The position numbers and the translations under genes are program-made. 51,186 nucleotides of DNA from an uncultured Flavobacteriales bacterium (GTDB taxonomy: Bacteria > Bacteroidota > Bacteroidia > Flavobacteriales > Flavobacteriaceae): the NCBI GenBank assembly GCA_913063255.1, contig CAJXYJ010000005.1, forward strand, positions 1 through 51,186, read 5' to 3'. Of the stretch, positions 43,172 through 51,186 are shown piece by piece (the first letter of the stretch is position 1; each line of letters starts with the position of its first letter). Below the pieces are notes generated by a model. It was not told the origin of the DNA and searched no databases. It saw only the letters and a list, made by a program, of their open reading frames with translations.

Positions 43172-44278
43172 GTGCTCTTGAAAAACAAATCCATACTTTT
43201 TCTTAGTTCGGAATTTCCACCACAACCTGGAGGAATAGGAAACCATGCCCATCAATTAGCATTAGCACTTGTTAGTGAAGAGAAAAAAATTACTGTTATT
43301 GCAGACAGACGGTCTTTTGATGGAAAACCAGAAAAAGAATTTGATACTAGATTGCCTTTTAAAGTGGAGCGTGTCCAACGTAAAAAAATTATCTTTCTGT
43401 CCTATTTTGATCGTTTTCTAAAATCTTTGAAACTTATAAAAAGTGTCGATACTGTAATTGCTTCTGGTAAATTTTCTTTGTGGATGGTCTATTTTCTAAA
43501 ATTATTTTATCATAAAAAATATATTGCCATCATTCATGGTAGTGAAGTCCTTTTGTCTAATAAATTATTACGAAAATTTACCAATAGTAGTTTGATAAAA
43601 TTCGATACTATTATAGCAGTTTCTAATTATACTAAAAGTTTAATTAGTGATTTAAAATTGGATAACATTACAGTAATTCCAAATGGATTCACTATTTCAG
43701 AAAAGCAAACTGTGAACTCAATTTATAAAAACCCTGAAAAATTAAATTTAATAACCGTAGGTAATGTTACTCAGCGTAAAGGACAACATAATGTAGTGCG
43801 TTCACTTCCTTTGTTATTAGAAAGTTATCCAGACTTACAATATCATATTGTTGGTATTCCTACCGAAAAAGAAAGAATTGAGACTCTTGCTAAAGAATTG
43901 GGAGTTGCCAAACATATTACATTTCATGAAAAAGTTTCTGAAGATAAAAAATGGGAATTGTTAGTTTCATCTTCCATATTTATCATGCTTAGTGAAGCCA
44001 CATCTGATGGAGATGTCGAGGGCTTTGGAATTGCTATTTTAGAAGCCAATGGGTTAGGGATTCCTGCCATTGGGTCAAAAGGATGTGGAATTGAAGATGC
44101 GATTAATGATGGTTTTTCGGGTGTTTTAGTAGATGCCCAACAACCTATCGAGGTCTTTAATGCATTTGCAAAAATTAATAATAATTACATAGAGTTTTCT
44201 GAAAATGCAATCCAATGGTCCCAAAATTTTAGTTGGGATAGCATTGTAAAACAATATTTAAAAGTATTGGATAAATGA
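43172..44278 (+). CDS. Glycosyltransferase family 4
   Basis: A 368-residue GT-B enzyme. ILFLSSEFPPQPGGIGNHAHQ is the classic N-terminal glycine loop, with IIHGSEVLLS, ITVGNVTQRKGQHNVV, YHIVGIPTEKER and DVEGFGIAILEANGLGIPAIG (E-x7-E), close to the PimB/WcaI-type group. The start is GTG 43172 or TTG 43178; the latter (TTGAAAAAC) matches other TTG-AAA starts in this locus. An 86-nt gap follows with no clear feature. Confidence 0.92.
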   Translation: MLLKNKSILFLSSEFPPQPGGIGNHAHQLALALVSEEKKITVIADRRSFDGKPEKEFDTRLPFKVERVQRKKIIFLSYFDRFLKSLKLIKSVDTVIASGKFSLWMVYFLKLFYHKKYIAIIHGSEVLLSNKLLRKFTNSSLIKFDTIIAVSNYTKSLISDLKLDNITVIPNGFTISEKQTVNSIYKNPEKLNLITVGNVTQRKGQHNVVRSLPLLLESYPDLQYHIVGIPTEKERIETLAKELGVAKHITFHEKVSEDKKWELLVSSSIFIMLSEATSDGDVEGFGIAILEANGLGIPAIGSKGCGIEDAINDGFSGVLVDAQQPIEVFNAFAKINNNYIEFSENAIQWSQNFSWDSIVKQYLKVLDK

Positions 44279-44364
44279 AACGAGCATGTTAAAATGTTTA
44301 TCCCCCAAGGAAATGAATAATAGCGAACAGCATGTGACCAATTTAATAAAATTATTATAGACAC

Positions 44365-45495
44365 ATGAAATTAGTTATTATATCACATACCGAACATTAT
44401 AAAAATGCCGATGGCACTATAGTAGGATGGGGCCCGACTATTAATGAATTGAATCATTTACTCTCTGTTTTTGATGAAATTACACATGTTGCCATGTTGC
44501 ATCCCGGAACACCACCGCCTAGTTCCTTAGCCTATGTTTCTTCTAGGATTAATTTTATTGCATTACCGCCACTTGGTGGAAAATCGGTTTTTAGTAAACT
44601 GAAATTAATTACAAATGCTCCAAAAGTAATTTCGATAGTTTCAAAAGCGATTAAGGAGTCTGATGTTTTTCAACTTAGGACCCCAACAGGAATTGGAGTT
44701 TTTTTAATACCCTATTTAACTTGGTTCGTAAAAACAAAGGGATGGTATAAATATGCGGGAAATTGGAATCAAGAAAATCCATCATTGGGCTATCGATTAC
44801 AACGTTGGATGTTAAAAAAACAAAAGAGAATAGTTACTATAAATGGAAAGTGGGAAAATCAACTTGAACAATGTCTTACTTTTGAAAATCCTTGTTTGAC
44901 ATTAGAGGATTATAAAAATGGAGTCCAAATGGTTTCAGATAAAAAATATAATGCACCTTGGTCATTTTGTTTTGTAGGAAGGTTAGAAAAGGCAAAAGGT
45001 GTGGAACGCATCATCCAAGCTTTTTCAGCATTAAATGATGAATATAAAAGCAGGGTAGCTTATGTCAATTTTGTAGGAGATGGAGATGAATTGGAGTATT
45101 TTAAAAGCCTTGGAGCAAAAAGTGGTGTACAAATGAATTTTCTTGGATTTTTAAGGAGGGATAAGGTTTTTGATTTATATAAACAATCTCACTTTTTTTT
45201 ATTGCCCTCCACTGCTTCTGAAGGCTTTCCAAAAGTAATTGCAGAGGCGATGAACTTTGGTTGTATCCCAATTGTTTCTAATGTTTCCAGTATTGGTCAA
45301 TATATCAATGAAACAAATGGATTTATAATTACTCCTACTACTTCAGAAAAACTAAAAGGAATGCTTACTTTAATTTTTAATGAAAAAGAAAGTATTCTTC
45401 AAGAAAAAGCAAAATTAGCTTCCAATGTTTCCATAAAGTTTACTTTTGATAATTATAATAAGAGAATAATAGAAGAAATTATTAATATTAATTGA
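44365..45495 (+). CDS. Glycosyltransferase family 4
   Basis: A 376-residue GT-B enzyme: KLVIISHTEHYKNADGTIVG, LRTPTGIGVFLIPYL, the KYAGNWNQENPSLGYRLQRW segment, FCFVGRLEKAKGVERII, NFVGDGDELEYF and ASEGFPKVIAEAMNFGCIPIV (E-x7-E). Its end overlaps the O-antigen ligase-like gene by 4 nt (TTGA), so the two are probably coupled. Confidence 0.92.
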   Translation: MKLVIISHTEHYKNADGTIVGWGPTINELNHLLSVFDEITHVAMLHPGTPPPSSLAYVSSRINFIALPPLGGKSVFSKLKLITNAPKVISIVSKAIKESDVFQLRTPTGIGVFLIPYLTWFVKTKGWYKYAGNWNQENPSLGYRLQRWMLKKQKRIVTINGKWENQLEQCLTFENPCLTLEDYKNGVQMVSDKKYNAPWSFCFVGRLEKAKGVERIIQAFSALNDEYKSRVAYVNFVGDGDELEYFKSLGAKSGVQMNFLGFLRRDKVFDLYKQSHFFLLPSTASEGFPKVIAEAMNFGCIPIVSNVSSIGQYINETNGFIITPTTSEKLKGMLTLIFNEKESILQEKAKLASNVSIKFTFDNYNKRIIEEIININ

Positions 45496-46847
45496 AGAAG
45501 ATTTTAAAAAATAGAGATCAGGTTTTTGTTGCTATTCTATTCCATATAGGATTGGGTATTGTCGCCTATTTATTTAGACCGTTTATGATGCTTTATTTAG
45601 TAGCTATAATTCCTTATTTTTTATTGCGTATAGTAAATAGTACCCCCAATAATAGAGTAAAAGAAGTCTTGATTGCTGCTGCTTATGTGGCAGGTGCGGA
45701 GGTTTTTTTTAGAATGACCAAAGCCTATTTTCTATATGAAACAGGAAAGTACTTAGTCATGTTTTTTATTGTTGTAGGATTGTTTTATGACGGTTTTAAA
45801 CAAAAGGCATATCCTTATGCTTTGTTTTTATTATTATTAATTCCTGCTATTTTGGTTTCTTATGATAATATAAGTTATGATGTTAACTTTAGAAAAGCAG
45901 TCTTATTTAATTTAAGTGGTCCCTTATGTTTAGCTTTTGTTGCGATTTATACGTATGGAAAAACGCTTACTTATAAAGACTTTTTAAACGTTTTAAATTT
46001 TGTGGTATACCCTATCATAGCTATGTTGGTGTATATTATTTTATATAGACCCGATTTAAGAGATACTATCACAAATACGGCTGCAAATGCAGCATCTTCA
46101 GGAGGATATGGTCCTAACCAAGTAGCCACAGCTTTGGGATTAGGGATATTTATATTATTCTCAAGGTTGTTAATACCCTATACTAATAAGGGAATACAAT
46201 ATTTAATGATGGGTTTTTTAATAGTAATGACCTTTAGAGGGGTTTTAACATTTGCTAGAGGTGGAATTTTAACTGCAGTAATTATGATTGTAGCTTTTAT
46301 AATTATTTATTTTTCTTTTACTAATTTGAAATCGAAAGGAACTTCTATTTTGAAATTAGTTGGAGTTGTTGGAGTTGTTGGCCTTATATGGATGATGAGT
46401 TTACTACAAACAGGAGGCTTAATTGAAAATAGATATACAAATAAGGATGCCTTGGGGAGAGAAAAGGAAGATATTTCCACAGGAAGAGTAAAATTAATTT
46501 CCACAGAGATAGAGGCTTTTAAAACGAATCCTTTTCTTGGTATAGGTGTTGGACAGGTGAAAGGCTATTTTATTAAAGAATTGGGTCTTAATTTGCCAAC
46601 TCACAACGAAGTAACCAGAATGCTTTCTGAACATGGGATCTTTGGTGTTTTTGCTTTAATGATTCTTATTATTGTGCCTATATTAAATAACCCCTTGGGT
46701 GTAAAAAACATTTACTTTTACCCACTATTGCTATTCTGGCTCCTTACCATTAGCCATTCTTCCATGCGTATTGCCGCTCCTGCATTTATCTATGGATTAA
46801 GTTTAATAACCATAACACGTGAAAAAAAGACTGCTCTACATAGGTAA
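45492..46847 (+). CDS. O-antigen ligase/polymerase-like membrane protein (Wzy_C domain)
   Basis: A 451-residue protein with about ten to eleven membrane helices and a periplasmic loop containing GRVKLISTEIEAF, NPFLGIGVGQVKGYF and LPTHNEVTRMLSEHGIFGV, the Wzy_C/RfaL signature with the essential His. It is either the polymerase (Wzy) or a ligase; sequence alone does not separate them. It is the only such protein in the window, and no Wzx flippase was seen. The start is TTG 45492, overlapping the previous stop. Confidence 0.88.
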   Translation: MKKILKNRDQVFVAILFHIGLGIVAYLFRPFMMLYLVAIIPYFLLRIVNSTPNNRVKEVLIAAAYVAGAEVFFRMTKAYFLYETGKYLVMFFIVVGLFYDGFKQKAYPYALFLLLLIPAILVSYDNISYDVNFRKAVLFNLSGPLCLAFVAIYTYGKTLTYKDFLNVLNFVVYPIIAMLVYIILYRPDLRDTITNTAANAASSGGYGPNQVATALGLGIFILFSRLLIPYTNKGIQYLMMGFLIVMTFRGVLTFARGGILTAVIMIVAFIIIYFSFTNLKSKGTSILKLVGVVGVVGLIWMMSLLQTGGLIENRYTNKDALGREKEDISTGRVKLISTEIEAFKTNPFLGIGVGQVKGYFIKELGLNLPTHNEVTRMLSEHGIFGVFALMILIIVPILNNPLGVKNIYFYPLLLFWLLTISHSSMRIAAPAFIYGLSLITITREKKTALHR

Positions 46848-47832
46848 TCAATTATCCAGTAAAAAGGATACGGTAACAACGATAGAAACACTTTCTGGAT
46901 TATTAAGAAATGAAGGATATCAAATTATTGTAGCTTCAAGTATTCAAAATAAAGCATTGAGGATGTTGGATATGCTTCGGAAAACTTTTAAAAATAGAAA
47001 TAAGTTAGATGTCGTTTTAATAGATACTTATAGTACTCAAAACTTTTATTATGCAGTAGGGGTTGCTAAATTATGTAGGGTTTTTAAAATCCCATATATC
47101 CCAATTTTACATGGAGGTAATCTACCCAACCGGCTTAAAAATTGCCCACGATTATCTCAACAACTTATTAAAGGCGCGAAAACAAATGTATCACCTTCTA
47201 ACTATCTGATAGAGGCTTTTAAAAAGGGAGGGTATTCCAATCTTACTTATATTCCAAATTCCATAGAAATTGATAACTATCCCTATTTACAGCGAGAAGA
47301 AATTAAAGCTAAATTATTATGGGTAAGATCATTTTCTGAAATATACAACCCTTTGTTAGCTATTGAAATCGTTGAAAAATTACTGGATAATAATATAGCT
47401 GTTGAATTATGTATGATAGGCCCTGAAAAAGATAGGTCATTAAAAAAATGCAAAGAAATTGTTGCACAAAGAAATCTACCAATAACCTTTACCGGGCTAT
47501 TACCTAAAAAAGAATGGATTACTCAATCCAAAGGGTTCGATATCTTTATTAATACTACCAATTTTGATAATACCCCAGTGAGTGTAATAGAAGCAATGGC
47601 TTTGGGAATACCAGTTATTTCAACTGATGTTGGAGGAATTCCTTTTTTAATTGAACATCAAAAAACAGGAGTTTTAGTTCCTCCAATGAATGCACAATTA
47701 TTTGTTAATGAAATAATAGAACTTTTAAATCACCCAGAAAAAGCGAAAGGGATGGCTGGAAATGCACGAAAAGAAGTAGAGAAATTTGATTGGTTGGTAG
47801 TGAGAGATTTATGGAAAAAGTTGTTAAAATAA
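46819..47832 (+). CDS. Glycosyltransferase family 4
   Basis: A 337-residue GT-B enzyme, shorter than its neighbours. KRLLYIGNQLSSKKDTVTTIE at the N-terminus, PILHGGNLPNR, VSPSNYLIEAFKKGGY, LLWVRSFSEIYNPLLAI, CMIGPEKD and DNTPVSVIEAMALGIPVISTDVGG, where the first Glu of E-x7-E is Asp. The start is GTG 46819, a 29-nt overlap with the upstream gene; no better start exists before the first strand. Confidence 0.91.
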   Translation: MKKRLLYIGNQLSSKKDTVTTIETLSGLLRNEGYQIIVASSIQNKALRMLDMLRKTFKNRNKLDVVLIDTYSTQNFYYAVGVAKLCRVFKIPYIPILHGGNLPNRLKNCPRLSQQLIKGAKTNVSPSNYLIEAFKKGGYSNLTYIPNSIEIDNYPYLQREEIKAKLLWVRSFSEIYNPLLAIEIVEKLLDNNIAVELCMIGPEKDRSLKKCKEIVAQRNLPITFTGLLPKKEWITQSKGFDIFINTTNFDNTPVSVIEAMALGIPVISTDVGGIPFLIEHQKTGVLVPPMNAQLFVNEIIELLNHPEKAKGMAGNARKEVEKFDWLVVRDLWKKLLK

Positions 47833-47895
47833 TTATTTATATAACTTAGAATACTTTATAAAGATTGTAATTTAGCGGAGCTATAAAATTAATTA

Positions 47896-48846
47896 ATGAA
47901 AATATTAGTAACAGGAGCTGCTGGATTTATTGGCTCTCATACAGCAGAAAGATGTAAAGAAATAGGGCATGAAGTGATAGGGGTCGATAACTTTTCTCCT
48001 TATTATGATATTTCTCTTAAGAAATTGAATGCTAAAACACTTTTAAATAAAGGGATTGAAGTTATAAAACTAGATCTTCGAACGGATAATTTAATAAATA
48101 AGTTACCAACTGATGTCGATTATATAATTCATTTTTCTGCACATCCTGGTATATCAGATGCATCCACATTTGAAGATTATTTGTCTAATAATATTATCGC
48201 TACCCAACAATTACTTAATTGGGCTTTAAGTTTATCAAAAAGGCCTTATTTTATTAATATTGCTACCTCTTCTATTTACGGTTTAGAAGCGACTCTTTCC
48301 GAAAAAGAAGCTCCTTTACCGGCTTCATGGTATGGCATTACAAAATTGGCTGCAGAACAATTGGTACTTTCCTATACGAGAAGAAAAATAATCAAAGGGA
48401 CTTCACTTAGATTATTTTCTGTTTATGGGCCAAGAGAACGCCCTGATAAACTTTATACAAGATTAATAGATTGTGGCTTGAACACTAAAGTTTTTCCTTT
48501 ATATGAGGGAAGTGAAAAACACTTGCGAAGTTTTACCTATGTGCAAGATATTGTTGATGGAATTGTAAGTGTACTTGGAAAAGAAGACAAATGTAACGGA
48601 GAAATTTTTAATTTAGGAACCGAAGAGGAAAATACTACGGCAAAAGGAATTGAAACTGTAGAAGAAATATTAGGTGTGAAAATTGAAATGAAATTAAACC
48701 CAGCTCGACTCGGGGATCAATCAAGAACAAAAGCTAATATAACTAAGGCCCGTGAGGTATTAAATTATAATCCAACTACTTCATTAAAAAAAGGAATAGA
48801 GGAACAAGTTAACTGGTTTAAGAATAATTTTATATCAGATAATTAA
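47896..48846 (+). CDS. NAD-dependent epimerase/dehydratase (UDP-glucuronate 4-epimerase-like)
   Basis: A 316-residue extended SDR: TGAAGFIGSH (6-15), VDNFSPYYD after beta 2, FSAHPGISDAS (AAQAGV-like loop), ATSSIYG and catalytic Y-x3-K in WYGITKLA, then RLFSVYGPRERPD and RSFTYVQDIVDGI. The NFSPYYD segment is typical of UDP-glucuronate and related 4-epimerases. It follows the last GT4 by 63 nt and precedes the sugar transferase. Confidence 0.88.
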   Translation: MKILVTGAAGFIGSHTAERCKEIGHEVIGVDNFSPYYDISLKKLNAKTLLNKGIEVIKLDLRTDNLINKLPTDVDYIIHFSAHPGISDASTFEDYLSNNIIATQQLLNWALSLSKRPYFINIATSSIYGLEATLSEKEAPLPASWYGITKLAAEQLVLSYTRRKIIKGTSLRLFSVYGPRERPDKLYTRLIDCGLNTKVFPLYEGSEKHLRSFTYVQDIVDGIVSVLGKEDKCNGEIFNLGTEEENTTAKGIETVEEILGVKIEMKLNPARLGDQSRTKANITKAREVLNYNPTTSLKKGIEEQVNWFKNNFISDN

Positions 48847-48962
48847 TTGGAAGTTTAATGAATTTTCGCATAATTATTTAAAAGTGTGCATGCTAAAGTA
48901 GAAGTGTTAAATTAGAGAAAAGTAAAGCAACATGGATTTAGAGTTTTAAACGAATAAAACCC

Positions 48963-48970
48963 TACTTTTG
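48963..48970 (+). promoter_or_regulatory. Possible -7 promoter box for the sugar transferase gene
   Basis: TACTTTTG fits TAnnTTTG exactly, 22 nt before the start codon at 48993. The -33 element is unclear (TTTT at 48944-48947, 15-nt spacing). The 146-nt gap has no other recognised feature. Confidence 0.4.
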
Positions 48971-48992
48971 AACTTAACTGCTAAAACCTATA

Positions 48993-50387
48993 ATGTCTCA
49001 AAAATCAAGCATACATTTTGATATTTCAGAACGTAAAATACTACTTCGTTTCTTTGATATAATTAGTGTTTTATCCCTACTCTACTTAGTAGGACTCATA
49101 TTTGATTTTGATTATTTTAAAATAAACGAAGAACACTGGGTATGGTCTATAGTATTAGCTTTATACCTTACTATTTTTGCGACAATATTTGAATTATATA
49201 ACTTGCAAAAAGCTAGTAAATTCGAAACTGTTATTCAAAATGTAATACTAACCTCTTCTGTAACCGTATTATTTTATCTATTAACTCCTTTTTATACACC
49301 AGAGCTACCAGAAAATAGGCTTCAGATTATTTATTTTTATATTTCAATAAACCTCTCTTTATTTATTTGGCGTTATGCTTATATCGTACTTATTTCTGCT
49401 CCTAGATATTTTAAAAGAGTGCTTTTATTGTGTAATATAGAAGATTTAGATACTATAATTACTTCGCTTCATAAATCGGATCCTAATTATAAAGTTATTG
49501 GCTTTATTAGTACAGGATCTAATAATTCTTCTCATTTTCAATCGGAAAATTTATTGCGTTTCAATTCTGAAAACGTTACAGATACAGTAGAGAAAAATTT
49601 AATATCAGAGATTGTGGTAGCTCCATCTCAAGAAGGAAGCATTACAGTTTCTCTTAATAACCAACTTATCAATCTTTTAGAAAATGGAGTTCCTATACGA
49701 GAATATACTCAGGTTTATGAAGAAATTACACATAGAGTTCCAGTACAACATGTAGATAAAGATTTTTATAGATATTTTCCATTTAGCAGAAGTAATCAAA
49801 ACAAATTATACCTGTTTTTTCACAGAGTTTTAGATTTATTATTTTCGATTATAGGATTAACCTTTGGCTTATGTATTTCTCCTTTTATTATTATAGGAAA
49901 TTTATTTGCAAATAAGGGGCCATTATTTTATACCCAGCAAAGAGTGGGTATTAATGGAAAACACTTTAAGATATTCAAGCTTCGAAGTATGATCGTTAAT
50001 GCAGAAAAAGATGGAGCGGTATATGCCTCAAAAAAGGATGTTAGAGTTACCAAATTTGGGCGTTTCTTAAGAAAATCCCGTTTCGATGAAATCCCTCAAT
50101 TTATCAATGTTATTCTAGGCGATATGAGTGTTATTGGCCCAAGGCCAGAACGTCCAGTTTTTGTAAAAGAACTTTCTGAAAAGATTCCCTTTTATGAAAT
50201 AAGACATATAGTAAAGCCTGGAGTTACTGGTTGGGCTCAAGTAAATGCTAAATATGGGGAGACCCAAGACGATACTCTCGAAAAACTACAATACGATCTA
50301 TACTACATAAAACACCGAAGTTTTTTTCTAGATATAAGTATTGTGTTTAAAACATTAAGCACCATTATATTCTTTAGAGGGCAGTAA
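48993..50387 (+). CDS. Polyprenyl-phosphate sugar-1-phosphate transferase (WcaJ/WbaP-type initiating transferase)
   Basis: A 464-residue protein. Four N-terminal membrane helices (about 15-135) are followed by a cytosolic CoA-binding-like domain (about 145-250), a further membrane segment near 285-305, and the bacterial sugar transferase domain: GPLFYTQQRVGINGK, FKIFKLRSM, DVRVTKFGRFLRKSRFDEIPQ and GDMSVIGPRPERP. It transfers a hexose-1-phosphate from its UDP carrier to undecaprenyl phosphate, the first step of repeat-unit assembly. As the last gene of the locus it may have its own promoter (48963). Confidence 0.94.
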   Translation: MSQKSSIHFDISERKILLRFFDIISVLSLLYLVGLIFDFDYFKINEEHWVWSIVLALYLTIFATIFELYNLQKASKFETVIQNVILTSSVTVLFYLLTPFYTPELPENRLQIIYFYISINLSLFIWRYAYIVLISAPRYFKRVLLLCNIEDLDTIITSLHKSDPNYKVIGFISTGSNNSSHFQSENLLRFNSENVTDTVEKNLISEIVVAPSQEGSITVSLNNQLINLLENGVPIREYTQVYEEITHRVPVQHVDKDFYRYFPFSRSNQNKLYLFFHRVLDLLFSIIGLTFGLCISPFIIIGNLFANKGPLFYTQQRVGINGKHFKIFKLRSMIVNAEKDGAVYASKKDVRVTKFGRFLRKSRFDEIPQFINVILGDMSVIGPRPERPVFVKELSEKIPFYEIRHIVKPGVTGWAQVNAKYGETQDDTLEKLQYDLYYIKHRSFFLDISIVFKTLSTIIFFRGQ

Positions 50388-50392
50388 AACAA

Positions 50393-50406
50393 TATTGAAT
50401 TCAATA
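50393..50406. promoter_or_regulatory. Perfect 14-bp palindrome upstream of the YwqK-like gene
   Basis: TATTGAATTCAATA is a perfect dyad 6 nt after the sugar-transferase stop and 37 nt before the next start. It could be an operator or chance in AT-rich DNA. Confidence 0.3.
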
Positions 50407-50443
50407 GTTATCTTAAATTGTCGTTATAAAATAAAACAATCCA

Positions 50444-51124
50444 ATGAATTTTAAATTTTTCCATTATATATTTTTTATGTTATTGAATTTTTCCGCAATA
50501 TCACAAAACGAGATAAATCAATTAGATGACCAAGGGAAGCGGCATGGAGTATGGGTGAAAATGTATGAAGGGACAGACCAAATAAGATATAAAGGCAATT
50601 TTAAACACGGAAAAGAAATTGGAGTGTTTAACTATTACTGTAAAGATTGTAAGAACAAACCTATCATAATAAAAACCTTTAAGGAACAAGACAAAACTGC
50701 TCAAGTAGTTTATTTAACTAAAAAAGGGAAGGTTATTTCTGAAGGAGCTATGAAAGGTAAAAATCGCATTGGAGAATGGGTTTATTATCATGAGAAATCC
50801 AATAATGTGATGACTAGAGAACACTATGTAGATGGTAAATTAGAAGGTATAAAAACAACCTATTATCTCCATCAAAAAATCACCGAAGAGCTTACTTTTA
50901 AAAATGGAATAAAAGAAGGGCTTAATAATTATTATTCTCCAGATGGGGTACTTCTTAAAAAACTAATCTATAAAAACGACCAATTGGAAGGAGCGGCATT
51001 TTATTATGATTCTAATGGAGAGATTATTATTGAAGGAAATTATAAAAATGGAAGAAAAGATGGTCTTTGGAAATATTATAATGAAGGTAAATTAACTAAA
51101 GAAGAAACATATCCCAAGTCTTAA
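50444..51124 (+). CDS. YwqK/MORN-variant repeat protein (toxin-antitoxin YwqK family antitoxin-like), secreted
   Basis: A 226-residue protein with an N-terminal signal peptide (about 1-20) and several ~22-residue repeats of the form GxxxGxWxxY: HGVWVKMYEGTDQ, IGEWVYYHEKS, EGIKTTYYLH, EGLNNYYSPDG, EGAAFYYDSNG and DGLWKYYNEGK. These are the MORN-like variant repeats of the YwqK family. The antitoxin name comes from one described system, and no toxin gene is visible here. The signal peptide makes an extracytoplasmic structural role more likely. Confidence 0.85.
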   Translation: MNFKFFHYIFFMLLNFSAISQNEINQLDDQGKRHGVWVKMYEGTDQIRYKGNFKHGKEIGVFNYYCKDCKNKPIIIKTFKEQDKTAQVVYLTKKGKVISEGAMKGKNRIGEWVYYHEKSNNVMTREHYVDGKLEGIKTTYYLHQKITEELTFKNGIKEGLNNYYSPDGVLLKKLIYKNDQLEGAAFYYDSNGEIIIEGNYKNGRKDGLWKYYNEGKLTKEETYPKS

Positions 51125-51155
51125 CAAAACCTTATAAATTTTCATTCCTACTAGA

Positions 51156-51186
51156 TTTTTAAAACCTTGAAGGTTTCCTATCTTTG
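51156..51186 (+). promoter_or_regulatory. Promoter of a gene beyond the window edge
   Basis: TATCTTTG at 51179-51186 matches TAnnTTTG and TTTT at 51156-51159 lies 19 nt upstream. A small dyad, AAACCTTGAAGGTTT, sits between the two boxes. Confidence 0.5.

Noticed and set aside
44279-44364. Small gene or regulatory RNA between two GT4 genes
   Set aside because: Only an 8-codon ORF and weak pairing were found; nothing could be supported.
50444-51124. Toxin-antitoxin module
   Set aside because: No toxin gene is visible, and the signal peptide argues against a cytosolic antitoxin; the family name alone is not evidence.

Overview
The window looks like the chromosome of a marine-type Flavobacteriaceae bacterium. 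Supporting signs are low GC with A-rich ribosome binding regions and no clear Shine-Dalgarno sites, the order rpmB-rpmG-DUF4295-ftsY-rimO, promoter boxes of the Bacteroidota form TAnnTTTG, Bacteroidota-style lipoprotein signals, and a Bacteroidota-type Wza/Wzc pair. No rRNA, tRNA, CRISPR array or classical insertion sequence was seen.

Layout. 1-3006 is a conserved housekeeping block: end of rpmB, rpmG, a DUF4295 ribosome-linked gene, a strong terminator, a structured non-coding element, then ftsY and rimO. 3111-8314 holds assorted single genes: a DUF2652 protein with a cyclase-like fold, a sialidase-like lipoprotein, a GT4 enzyme, an alpha/beta hydrolase and a reverse-strand SDR. 8473-10344 (reverse) is an ABC-F ATPase.

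10448-50387 is one very large surface-polysaccharide locus, all on the + strand. It opens with outer-membrane export lipoprotein (Wza-like) and tyrosine kinase (Wzc-like). It continues with a UDP-N-acetylhexosaminuronic acid module (TviB-like dehydrogenase, TviC-like epimerase), an ABC exporter (Wzm/Wzt-like, with a Wzt C-terminal domain), and an aminotransferase/WbqC/GNAT amino-sugar module. Then come sixteen glycosyltransferases (six GT2, nine GT4, one DUF616/TOD1), two methyltransferases, a pyruvyl transferase, an asparagine-synthase-like enzyme, an MBOAT/SGNH acylation pair, an O-antigen ligase/polymerase-like membrane protein, a second epimerase and the initiating sugar-phosphate transferase. 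The last gene is a YwqK/MORN-type protein outside the locus.

The most unusual part is 13.7-19.1 kb, where the early capsule genes are embedded in several families of short repeats. Family A is a palindromic repeat (core GTCCCC-TTGA-GGGGAC) in eight copies. One inverted pair tightly brackets a DUF559 nuclease-like gene: the repeat abuts its start codon and contains its stop codon. A second inverted pair brackets the uronic-acid module. Family B consists of exact 7-bp-period arrays (AGTGAA-type and its complement TTCACT-type) that bracket a four-helix-bundle (23S rRNA intervening-sequence-type) gene. Its right-hand unit occurs five times, and every copy encodes a 21-codon mini-ORF of identical length; three of these end just before or at the start codon of a real gene. 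I read these as two families of small elements, each with one ORF-bearing copy and several ORF-less copies. That reading is inference. Gene functions rest on motif recognition by eye, without database searches.
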